Of a stretch of 64,000 nucleotides of DNA, positions 48,641 to 56,845 are shown piece after piece. The position numbers and the translations under genes were made by a program. The notes under the pieces were generated by a model, which saw only the letters and a list, made by a program, of their open reading frames with translations, was not told the origin of the DNA and did not search any database. Position 1 is the first letter of the stretch. Each line of letters opens with the position of its first letter. The DNA comes from Methanothermobacter sp. CaT2 (GTDB lineage: Archaea > Methanobacteriota > Methanobacteria > Methanobacteriales > Methanothermobacteraceae): NCBI RefSeq assembly GCF_000828575.1, contig NZ_AP011952.1, positions 713,065 to 777,064 on the forward strand, in the 5' to 3' direction.

Positions 48641-49276
48641 ATGTCATGGGGAGCAATGATCGCGGCAGGTCTAAGCATCACTATATACCTGGGTCTCGTG
48701 GCTATTGTTGGAGAGGACCGTTTAAATAGATTCTATGAAAGGGTTACAGGAGAAAAGGCAAAAAAAGGCGGTGAACAGACACCCAAAGCCGGCTCATTCG
48801 GCCTCATGATCGTCCTTCCCCCCTTTTTTCTCCTTTGGGTGGGGTTTTCTTTTGTTTTCGCTCCTGAGATAGTGCCAGGAGTAGTTGCTCTCCTAATCCT
48901 TCTGTGGTATATTGGTTTTGTGTCTTTTTTGAGGGCTGACACTTTCACATCTACATGGGATGGGAAGGGATACCCACTCATGGGATACTTCTGTTACTCA
49001 CTCCTTGTCTCTGCCTTCATGGTTGCAAGGGGTGTTGTTGGTTTGTTTAAGGGTTGGGTGGCCTGGGGCCTGTTCATGTTGTCCCTTGGCCTCTTTATAG
49101 CGACATACTACCTTTTCCCTGATAAAATGCCAGGATTAAAGGGGAATTATCTTAGCACAAAACGTGAAGTTTTGAAGGCAATTATTGTCGGCATAATACT
49201 CCTCATAATCACGAGGATAATCTGGGCAATAGTCCAGCTTAAGGTATTCCACTGGTCACTGACAGGCCCCCACTAA
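48641..49276 (+). CDS. Six-helix membrane protein of unknown function
   Basis: 211 aa with about six transmembrane helices (near 5-24, 52-74, 78-96, 113-135, 138-157 and 178-200) and a basic loop (ERVTGEKAKKGGEQTPK) after the first. No family recognised. ATG 48641 follows AGGGGAAAATC. It lies 39 bases after the frameshifted surface gene and is probably co-transcribed with it; codon use resembles the last 340 bases of that gene. It could be an immunity-like or accessory partner, a guess from position only. Confidence 0.65.
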   Translation: MSWGAMIAAGLSITIYLGLVAIVGEDRLNRFYERVTGEKAKKGGEQTPKAGSFGLMIVLPPFFLLWVGFSFVFAPEIVPGVVALLILLWYIGFVSFLRADTFTSTWDGKGYPLMGYFCYSLLVSAFMVARGVVGLFKGWVAWGLFMLSLGLFIATYYLFPDKMPGLKGNYLSTKREVLKAIIVGIILLIITRIIWAIVQLKVFHWSLTGPH

Positions 49277-49318
49277 GGAGGGGTATCCTTGGAGCATGTC
49301 ATGCCCATTGGCTTGTAG

Positions 49319-49337
49319 AATCATGTTCTAACTATTT
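49319..49337 (+). repeat. Right copy of a 19-bp direct repeat
   Basis: AATCATGTTCTAACTATTT, identical to 46145-46163 and 3,174 bases from it. It is followed by about 220 bases without a gene before the convergent SIS gene. Confidence 0.85.
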
Positions 49338-49558
49338 TGATAATTTTTACATGACTCCTTTCTAATGCTTAAATGCAGAACCATGATAGAGTTTCCGCTT
49401 TGAATGCGGTGCCTGTAAAGCTTATTAACTCTTTCTCATCCTATACCTGGCCATTAGATATATCCCATCCTCATGGCATCTGATTACAGCCATCATTTTC
49501 TCTAAAGAAAGAGAAAACAGAGAGGTATTCAATGCCCCTGAAAATTGTACTGGAGGGG

Positions 49559-50566
49559 CTAGTATCTCACCTTACCTATGTGCCTCGTGCTGCCGGGGTC
49601 CTCACCGTTGAAATGGGCCAGGTAGTACACGAACCATTCAAGTGGAACTGCAAGCACAAAGGGTGCCAGGAGCCCGTTAAGGTCAGAGTAATCAGACATT
49701 CTGAATACAAGGTTCTCAGCACCCAGATTCTCACAGAAACGCAGGGCCCTCTCTGTCAGCTCATCACCGGGCAGCCCCGATTCAAGGAATATAACCGGGA
49801 CCCCCTCCTCAACCCTTTCAATGAGTCCATGCCTGAATTCTCCAGAATAGAGGGGACAGGCATGCTTAAGGGCCCCCTCCATGAGCATCGTCATGGCGAG
49901 TTTGTAGGCCAGTCCATAGTTAGGACCGCTTCCCATACAGTAGAATATATCCTCACCGGCATATTCCTCTGCAAGATCCCTGCAGGCAACCTCTGTTCTC
50001 CCCAGCAGATGCTCCACCTCACCAGGTAGCCTCTCAAGTTCCCCCATTATCTCATCTGATTTTTCATCACTGTACATCCCGAAGAGTATCCTGTAGAGGG
50101 CCAGGAGCTGTGTCATGTAGGTCTTGGTGCCGAGTATTGCCTCCTCACGTCCGCACCGGGTCACTATGGTCTCCATGGACTCAGATGCCATGGTGCTGCC
50201 TGGCTCATTGGTTATGGTAACGGTTCTAAGTCCCAGTTCATTCGCCCTCCTCAGGGCTGCGAGGGTATCCGCGGTCTCACCCGACTGTGAGGTGAATATG
50301 ACCGCGGAGTCACTGTAATCAATCTTCCTGTGATAATAGAACTCGTAGCCGGTCATAACATCCATACTCACCTCATAGTTCATGGCGATTGCATCCCTTG
50401 CACTGTAACAGGTTGAAAGTGAACTGCCGCATCCAACGAGGTATATGCGTCCGCATTCAAGGATTTCATTGGATATGCGTTCCATCCTCTCCCCTTCAGA
50501 CTCCAGGGTTCTTCTAAGCGAATCCGGCTGCTCCATGAGTTCATCGAACATCCTGTACTTCATCAT
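49559..50566 (-). CDS. Double-SIS-domain sugar isomerase/deglycase-like protein
   Basis: 335 aa with two SIS domains and no glutaminase domain: [23 protein letters not shown] near residue 40, [18 protein letters not shown] and [40 protein letters not shown]. It resembles the isomerase half of GlmS and FrlB-type deglycases. It may handle an amino sugar phosphate; without the glutaminase part, ammonia-dependent or hydrolytic chemistry is possible. ATG 50566 (or 50563) follows AAGGTGTAG, directly after the ThiN gene stop, so they are likely one operon. Confidence 0.85.
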   Translation of the reverse strand: MMKYRMFDELMEQPDSLRRTLESEGERMERISNEILECGRIYLVGCGSSLSTCYSARDAIAMNYEVSMDVMTGYEFYYHRKIDYSDSAVIFTSQSGETADTLAALRRANELGLRTVTITNEPGSTMASESMETIVTRCGREEAILGTKTYMTQLLALYRILFGMYSDEKSDEIMGELERLPGEVEHLLGRTEVACRDLAEEYAGEDIFYCMGSGPNYGLAYKLAMTMLMEGALKHACPLYSGEFRHGLIERVEEGVPVIFLESGLPGDELTERALRFCENLGAENLVFRMSDYSDLNGLLAPFVLAVPLEWFVYYLAHFNGEDPGSTRHIGKVRY

Positions 50567-51121
50567 CTACACCTTTAAACTCCTATACTTCCTGAGTATC
50601 CGTATGGCAAGCTCTGCAACCTCAACGGCATCCCGCCCTGTGAGTACTATCATTGGCTCCTTACCCCATGCCCCCCTGTGATATATGACGTCTGGAGGGG
50701 ACTCCGAGTTCCTGATGGCCTCCTCAACACCCCATGGTATGCTGCCCCCCTCAGTATCCCTCACATTGTCGGGTTCCCTGCTACGGTCATAGGATGAGAC
50801 CACAAGACCCATATCCTCACATATACCGATTATACTCTCATCAAATTTAATATTAAGTGCACTTCTCCTCGCCGGGAGGTGTTCATTAAGGGCTATTATG
50901 AAGCGGGCCATGTGGGATGAAGCCCCGTATTCAGGGTCCCGGCAAGCGAAGGCCCTTCCCTGAAACTCAGTGATCCTCCCAGGAACCGCTGCAACATCCT
51001 CAGGGCCGCATGGATTTTTCCGCGCCATTGCAATATTGGACCTCACCTCTGGTATGAGGATCCCGAAGTCATCTTCAGATGAGATCATCTCAAGGGCCCT
51101 TCTAACATTTTCTATCTCCAT
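50567..51121 (-). CDS. Stand-alone ThiN-domain protein
   Basis: About 184 aa resembling the ThiN (thiamine-phosphate synthase) domain usually fused to ThiD in archaea: LNIKFDESIIGICEDMGLVVSSYDRSREPDN, GSIPWGVEEAIR, PDVIYHRGAWGKEPMIVLTGRDAVEVAE. A catalytic role in thiamine phosphate synthesis is possible; some single-domain members are ligand-binding regulators. ATG 51121 follows CGTGAT and is preferred over GTG 51130. It precedes the SIS gene without a gap and is divergent from the DUF2124 gene. Confidence 0.82.
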   Translation of the reverse strand: MEIENVRRALEMISSEDDFGILIPEVRSNIAMARKNPCGPEDVAAVPGRITEFQGRAFACRDPEYGASSHMARFIIALNEHLPARRSALNIKFDESIIGICEDMGLVVSSYDRSREPDNVRDTEGGSIPWGVEEAIRNSESPPDVIYHRGAWGKEPMIVLTGRDAVEVAELAIRILRKYRSLKV

Positions 51122-51201
51122 GATTATCACGAAAGAGAATTATACAGTAAACCAATTATATGTGAATCAGTAATTTATAATTATAGTCTTGAGGTGTTTG
51201 G

Positions 51202-52343
<1,142 letters not shown>

Positions 52344-52431
52344 GGACTCACCCAGGAAAATCAGGACACGAGAACATCCACAAATTCAAATATAACTATT
52401 GTTTATTAGAAATATATACTAAACCGTCATT

Positions 52432-52452
52432 AAAATGTACTAAGTACAGTTT
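52432..52452. promoter_or_regulatory. Palindromic operator candidate, unit 1
   Basis: TGTACT-A-AGTACA at 52436-52448, with AAA/TTT symmetry on both sides. It lies 74 bases before the regulator ATG and between a TATA-like AAATATATAC (52410-52419) and TTTATACAC near 52450. Arm size and symmetry fit a dimeric winged-helix regulator; autoregulation is inferred. Confidence 0.6.
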
Positions 52453-52521
52453 TATACACAAATATGACTTAAAAGGTCAAGAAAGAAACCTTTAATACTA
52501 TCTAAATCAATAAAATAATTT

Positions 52522-53274
52522 ATGGAAAATCTAAATAAAATGGATAATCCTGAATTCTATGATGCCCGAATGAAATTAGAAGCTATACATCAGGATATCA
52601 AGCGTTTGATGGAAAAATCTAATCAAGAATACCTTGATTTAATGCTAAGCAACTTAAAAAAGGATATTTTGAATTCAGTATCTGTTTATATTTCTGATGA
52701 TATTGAAAATGATTTAGAACAAAATATGGTTAATCCCTGTAAGATGCGGGAAACCTGTAAAGAGAAATTTAACGGATTTCTACAAAATAATTCTAAACTT
52801 ATAAAACAGGAACATGTTTCCAAAGAAATTATAGAAGAGAAAAGAGAGGAATTAGATGAAATAAGGAAAAGTGCTCCTTTTGATAAATGTGATATTTGTT
52901 TTAAGGAAGTAGACTCACTATTTGATAAGCAAATAAATCTAATTGGCTCTCTACAAATATATGACAATAATAAAGAGGATAAAACTGAGATATCTTCTAT
53001 TCCTGAAGAAATTATGGTTAAGAGTGTTCTTGAACCTATTTCTAATAAACAGAGACTTCAAATTCTTAAATCTATGGCCTCTGAAACCATGACATTCACT
53101 GCTCTTTCAGAACTTACAGGGCTTCGTGGTGGTAATTTACTTTTCCACATACAAAAATTACTTGAAAGTGACTTGATATTGCAGCGTCATGAACGTGGAG
53201 ATTATATGATTACTGAAAAAGGATATAATCTACTCATAATGCTCAGTAATTTTAAAAAATATTTGAAAAAATAA
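52522..53274 (+). CDS. Winged-helix transcriptional regulator, copy 1
   Basis: 250 aa. Long helical N-terminal region (1-115) with Cys73 and Cys79; a CDIC pair (Cys123, Cys126); and a C-terminal ArsR-like winged helix (residues 172-245: SNKQRLQILKSMASETMTFTALSELTGL..., then HERGDYMITEKGYNLL as the wing). This is the archaeal ArsR-like regulator layout with a variable sensor part; the four cysteines suggest metal or redox sensing (inference). No ribosome site precedes the ATG and TTTAATACTA lies about 26 bases upstream, so the transcript may be leaderless. Codon use is much more A+T-rich than in surrounding genes. Confidence 0.85.
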   Translation: MENLNKMDNPEFYDARMKLEAIHQDIKRLMEKSNQEYLDLMLSNLKKDILNSVSVYISDDIENDLEQNMVNPCKMRETCKEKFNGFLQNNSKLIKQEHVSKEIIEEKREELDEIRKSAPFDKCDICFKEVDSLFDKQINLIGSLQIYDNNKEDKTEISSIPEEIMVKSVLEPISNKQRLQILKSMASETMTFTALSELTGLRGGNLLFHIQKLLESDLILQRHERGDYMITEKGYNLLIMLSNFKKYLKK

Positions 53275-53292
53275 TCGTTTCAGAACTATTAT

Positions 53293-53325
53293 CCCCTCCG
53301 GTTGAACTATTGAAAACTGGAGGGG
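53293..53325 (+). terminator. Hairpin terminator between convergent genes, unit 1
   Basis: CCCCTCCGGTT pairs with AACTGGAGGGG across an 11-base loop (one G-T wobble), 18 bases after the regulator stop. Identical at 54788-54820 and 56283-56315. Confidence 0.65.
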
Positions 53326-53410
53326 GGGCATTCTTAAAATCAATTGAAAATTATTGATTGTTTAATATTTAATCTGTAGTGAAAGCAGTAGGACTTAATA
53401 TTACTGCAAA

Positions 53411-53524
53411 TTATTCTATTTTTCCAGCAAAATAATCTAACCAAACGCACATACATTCATTATATGACGGACATTCAGTACAACGGGACTTATGCTTATT
53501 TTCTTTACTATTGGGCTTATCCAT
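53411..53524 (-). CDS. 37-aa four-cysteine mini-protein, copy 1
   Basis: Short gene: ATG 53524 with GGAG eight bases upstream, same leader pattern as the MTH865-like gene before it. Sequence begins MDKPNSKENKHKSR and has C15-T-E-C18-PSYNE-C24-M-C26, ending VWLDYFAGKIE. The four cysteines in 12 residues suggest a small metal-binding protein; the CPSYNxC pattern recalls DUF2769-type proteins of methanogens, but I am unsure. It is probably the second gene of a two-gene leftward transcript with the MTH865-like gene, 89 bases away. Present identically in all three units. Confidence 0.65.
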   Translation of the reverse strand: MDKPNSKENKHKSRCTECPSYNECMCVWLDYFAGKIE

Positions 53525-53613
53525 TTTAATTTCTCCATTAAAACCTATTATAAGATAATAATTAATTATCCTTAAAAAAGAAAAGAAAGAAAAAGTAGGA
53601 AGTCGATTTTGGC

Positions 53614-53853
53614 TTATAATCCTGCTTTGTTCACTATAGTATCTGCAACTTCTTCAGCACTTTTAAATGGAAAATCATCAGCAGTAAGTACTTGTCCAGC
53701 ATCAGATGCTTTTAATTCTACATCTCCAGATTTACAAGTAGTATCTGGACCGTTTGGAAGCGCTGCCATTAGTTCTTCTGGTGAATTTATTGGGAAATCG
53801 GCTCCTGCTAATGCTCCTATAATTTGTCCACGAATATCTTCTTTAACTCCCAT
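53614..53853 (-). CDS. MTH865-like small protein, copy 1
   Basis: 79 aa from ATG 53853, which has GGAG eight bases upstream; the GTG at 53859 is too close to that site. It matches the MTH865 family, known from an NMR structure of the M. thermautotrophicus protein, with no function assigned. The sequence has an internal two-fold repeat: ADFPINSPEELMAAL and DDFPFKSAEEVADTI, i.e. two EF-hand-like helical pairs, plus one Cys (Cys40). In this unit the gene stands next to the promoter/operator of unit 2, not next to ade. Confidence 0.85.
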   Translation of the reverse strand: MGVKEDIRGQIIGALAGADFPINSPEELMAALPNGPDTTCKSGDVELKASDAGQVLTADDFPFKSAEEVADTIVNKAGL

Positions 53854-53926
53854 TTTCACATCTCCATTAAGTTTTTAATTTCAAATATAACTATTGTTTA
53901 TTAGAAATATATACTAAACCGTCATT

Positions 53927-53947
53927 AAAATGTACTAAGTACAGTTT
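53927..53947. promoter_or_regulatory. Palindromic operator candidate, unit 2
   Basis: TGTACT-A-AGTACA at 53931-53943, identical to unit 1. Here it lies between the unit 1 MTH865-like gene (leftward) and the unit 2 regulator (rightward), so one site could serve both directions. A leftward TATA-like GTATATATTT at about 53905-53914 would place transcription start about 30 bases before the MTH865-like ATG. Confidence 0.55.
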
Positions 53948-54016
53948 TATACACAAATATGACTTAAAAGGTCAAGAAAGAAACCTTTAATACTATCTAA
54001 ATCAATAAAATAATTT

Positions 54017-54769
54017 ATGGAAAATCTAAATAAAATGGATAATCCTGAATTCTATGATGCCCGAATGAAATTAGAAGCTATACATCAGGATATCAAGCGT
54101 TTGATGGAAAAATCTAATCAAGAATACCTTGATTTAATGCTAAGCAACTTAAAAAAGGATATTTTGAATTCAGTATCTGTTTATATTTCTGATGATATTG
54201 AAAATGATTTAGAACAAAATATGGTTAATCCCTGTAAGATGCGGGAAACCTGTAAAGAGAAATTTAACGGATTTCTACAAAATAATTCTAAACTTATAAA
54301 ACAGGAACATGTTTCCAAAGAAATTATAGAAGAGAAAAGAGAGGAATTAGATGAAATAAGGAAAAGTGCTCCTTTTGATAAATGTGATATTTGTTTTAAG
54401 GAAGTAGACTCACTATTTGATAAGCAAATAAATCTAATTGGCTCTCTACAAATATATGACAATAATAAAGAGGATAAAACTGAGATATCTTCTATTCCTG
54501 AAGAAATTATGGTTAAGAGTGTTCTTGAACCTATTTCTAATAAACAGAGACTTCAAATTCTTAAATCTATGGCCTCTGAAACCATGACATTCACTGCTCT
54601 TTCAGAACTTACAGGGCTTCGTGGTGGTAATTTACTTTTCCACATACAAAAATTACTTGAAAGTGACTTGATATTGCAGCGTCATGAACGTGGAGATTAT
54701 ATGATTACTGAAAAAGGATATAATCTACTCATAATGCTCAGTAATTTTAAAAAATATTTGAAAAAATAA
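54017..54769 (+). CDS. Winged-helix transcriptional regulator, copy 2
   Basis: Protein identical to copy 1 (250 aa, Cys73/79 and Cys123/126, C-terminal winged helix). Same leaderless-type promoter. Identity across all three copies implies very recent amplification, ongoing gene conversion, or an assembly error. Confidence 0.85.
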   Translation: MENLNKMDNPEFYDARMKLEAIHQDIKRLMEKSNQEYLDLMLSNLKKDILNSVSVYISDDIENDLEQNMVNPCKMRETCKEKFNGFLQNNSKLIKQEHVSKEIIEEKREELDEIRKSAPFDKCDICFKEVDSLFDKQINLIGSLQIYDNNKEDKTEISSIPEEIMVKSVLEPISNKQRLQILKSMASETMTFTALSELTGLRGGNLLFHIQKLLESDLILQRHERGDYMITEKGYNLLIMLSNFKKYLKK

Positions 54770-54787
54770 TCGTTTCAGAACTATTAT

Positions 54788-54820
54788 CCCCTCCGGTTGA
54801 ACTATTGAAAACTGGAGGGG
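54788..54820 (+). terminator. Hairpin terminator, unit 2
   Basis: Same 11-bp stem as in unit 1, between the regulator and the leftward Cys protein gene. Confidence 0.65.
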
Positions 54821-54905
54821 GGGCATTCTTAAAATCAATTGAAAATTATTGATTGTTTAATATTTAATCTGTAGTGAAAGCAGTAGGACTTAATATTACT
54901 GCAAA

Positions 54906-55019
54906 TTATTCTATTTTTCCAGCAAAATAATCTAACCAAACGCACATACATTCATTATATGACGGACATTCAGTACAACGGGACTTATGCTTATTTTCTT
55001 TACTATTGGGCTTATCCAT
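54906..55019 (-). CDS. 37-aa four-cysteine mini-protein, copy 2
   Basis: Identical to copy 1, with the same GGAG leader. Its position downstream of the copy 2 MTH865-like gene is conserved. Confidence 0.65.
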   Translation of the reverse strand: MDKPNSKENKHKSRCTECPSYNECMCVWLDYFAGKIE

Positions 55020-55108
55020 TTTAATTTCTCCATTAAAACCTATTATAAGATAATAATTAATTATCCTTAAAAAAGAAAAGAAAGAAAAAGTAGGAAGTCG
55101 ATTTTGGC

Positions 55109-55348
55109 TTATAATCCTGCTTTGTTCACTATAGTATCTGCAACTTCTTCAGCACTTTTAAATGGAAAATCATCAGCAGTAAGTACTTGTCCAGCATCAG
55201 ATGCTTTTAATTCTACATCTCCAGATTTACAAGTAGTATCTGGACCGTTTGGAAGCGCTGCCATTAGTTCTTCTGGTGAATTTATTGGGAAATCGGCTCC
55301 TGCTAATGCTCCTATAATTTGTCCACGAATATCTTCTTTAACTCCCAT
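55109..55348 (-). CDS. MTH865-like small protein, copy 2
   Basis: Identical to copy 1 (79 aa from ATG 55348). It faces the promoter/operator region of unit 3. Confidence 0.85.
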   Translation of the reverse strand: MGVKEDIRGQIIGALAGADFPINSPEELMAALPNGPDTTCKSGDVELKASDAGQVLTADDFPFKSAEEVADTIVNKAGL

Positions 55349-55421
55349 TTTCACATCTCCATTAAGTTTTTAATTTCAAATATAACTATTGTTTATTAGA
55401 AATATATACTAAACCGTCATT

Positions 55422-55442
55422 AAAATGTACTAAGTACAGTTT
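55422..55442. promoter_or_regulatory. Palindromic operator candidate, unit 3
   Basis: TGTACT-A-AGTACA at 55426-55438, between the copy 2 MTH865-like gene and the copy 3 regulator. Confidence 0.55.
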
Positions 55443-55511
55443 TATACACAAATATGACTTAAAAGGTCAAGAAAGAAACCTTTAATACTATCTAAATCAA
55501 TAAAATAATTT

Positions 55512-56264
55512 ATGGAAAATCTAAATAAAATGGATAATCCTGAATTCTATGATGCCCGAATGAAATTAGAAGCTATACATCAGGATATCAAGCGTTTGAT
55601 GGAAAAATCTAATCAAGAATACCTTGATTTAATGCTAAGCAACTTAAAAAAGGATATTTTGAATTCAGTATCTGTTTATATTTCTGATGATATTGAAAAT
55701 GATTTAGAACAAAATATGGTTAATCCCTGTAAGATGCGGGAAACCTGTAAAGAGAAATTTAACGGATTTCTACAAAATAATTCTAAACTTATAAAACAGG
55801 AACATGTTTCCAAAGAAATTATAGAAGAGAAAAGAGAGGAATTAGATGAAATAAGGAAAAGTGCTCCTTTTGATAAATGTGATATTTGTTTTAAGGAAGT
55901 AGACTCACTATTTGATAAGCAAATAAATCTAATTGGCTCTCTACAAATATATGACAATAATAAAGAGGATAAAACTGAGATATCTTCTATTCCTGAAGAA
56001 ATTATGGTTAAGAGTGTTCTTGAACCTATTTCTAATAAACAGAGACTTCAAATTCTTAAATCTATGGCCTCTGAAACCATGACATTCACTGCTCTTTCAG
56101 AACTTACAGGGCTTCGTGGTGGTAATTTACTTTTCCACATACAAAAATTACTTGAAAGTGACTTGATATTGCAGCGTCATGAACGTGGAGATTATATGAT
56201 TACTGAAAAAGGATATAATCTACTCATAATGCTCAGTAATTTTAAAAAATATTTGAAAAAATAA
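55512..56264 (+). CDS. Winged-helix transcriptional regulator, copy 3
   Basis: Protein identical to copies 1 and 2. Its downstream partners are the copy 3 Cys and MTH865-like genes, which remain attached to ade. Confidence 0.85.
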   Translation: MENLNKMDNPEFYDARMKLEAIHQDIKRLMEKSNQEYLDLMLSNLKKDILNSVSVYISDDIENDLEQNMVNPCKMRETCKEKFNGFLQNNSKLIKQEHVSKEIIEEKREELDEIRKSAPFDKCDICFKEVDSLFDKQINLIGSLQIYDNNKEDKTEISSIPEEIMVKSVLEPISNKQRLQILKSMASETMTFTALSELTGLRGGNLLFHIQKLLESDLILQRHERGDYMITEKGYNLLIMLSNFKKYLKK

Positions 56265-56282
56265 TCGTTTCAGAACTATTAT

Positions 56283-56315
56283 CCCCTCCGGTTGAACTAT
56301 TGAAAACTGGAGGGG
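56283..56315 (+). terminator. Hairpin terminator, unit 3
   Basis: Same stem as in units 1 and 2. Confidence 0.65.
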
Positions 56316-56400
56316 GGGCATTCTTAAAATCAATTGAAAATTATTGATTGTTTAATATTTAATCTGTAGTGAAAGCAGTAGGACTTAATATTACTGCAAA

Positions 56401-56514
56401 TTATTCTATTTTTCCAGCAAAATAATCTAACCAAACGCACATACATTCATTATATGACGGACATTCAGTACAACGGGACTTATGCTTATTTTCTTTACTA
56501 TTGGGCTTATCCAT
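56401..56514 (-). CDS. 37-aa four-cysteine mini-protein, copy 3
   Basis: Identical to copies 1 and 2. In this unit it would be the last gene of an ade-MTH865-like-Cys transcript. Confidence 0.65.
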   Translation of the reverse strand: MDKPNSKENKHKSRCTECPSYNECMCVWLDYFAGKIE

Positions 56515-56603
56515 TTTAATTTCTCCATTAAAACCTATTATAAGATAATAATTAATTATCCTTAAAAAAGAAAAGAAAGAAAAAGTAGGAAGTCGATTTT
56601 GGC

Positions 56604-56843
56604 TTATAATCCTGCTTTGTTCACTATAGTATCTGCAACTTCTTCAGCACTTTTAAATGGAAAATCATCAGCAGTAAGTACTTGTCCAGCATCAGATGCT
56701 TTTAATTCTACATCTCCAGATTTACAAGTAGTATCTGGACCGTTTGGAAGCGCTGCCATTAGTTCTTCTGGTGAATTTATTGGGAAATCGGCTCCTGCTA
56801 ATGCTCCTATAATTTGTCCACGAATATCTTCTTTAACTCCCAT
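56604..56843 (-). CDS. MTH865-like small protein, copy 3
   Basis: Identical 79-aa protein. Its ATG 56843 lies three bases beyond the ade stop (TGA at 56848-56846), and its GGAG site is within the ade coding end, so translation is probably coupled to ade. This is the likely ancestral arrangement. Any functional tie to purine salvage is inferred from position only. Confidence 0.87.
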   Translation of the reverse strand: MGVKEDIRGQIIGALAGADFPINSPEELMAALPNGPDTTCKSGDVELKASDAGQVLTADDFPFKSAEEVADTIVNKAGL

Positions 56844-56845
56844 TT

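Larger units (their letters stand above)
52385..53879. repeat. Module unit 1
   Basis: Order on the plus strand: divergent promoter/operator region, regulator gene (+), hairpin terminator, 37-aa Cys protein (-), MTH865-like gene (-), then the remnant of the ade 3' end at the junction. Confidence 0.93.
53880..55374. repeat. Module unit 2
   Basis: Same content as unit 1, offset 1,495. Both its ends are repeat-to-repeat junctions. Confidence 0.93.

Noticed and set aside
46145-49337. Complete integrated virus or plasmid between the 19-bp repeats
   Set aside because: Only two genes are enclosed, with no integrase, replication or capsid gene, so I claim only a cassette-like block.
49532-50029. 165-codon plus-strand frame at the SIS gene
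   Set aside because: Opposite strand of the double-SIS gene, whose motifs are clear; no ribosome site or family match.
53609-53878. 89-codon plus-strand frame in each repeat unit
   Set aside because: Antisense to the MTH865-like gene, which matches a known family and has a good ribosome site.
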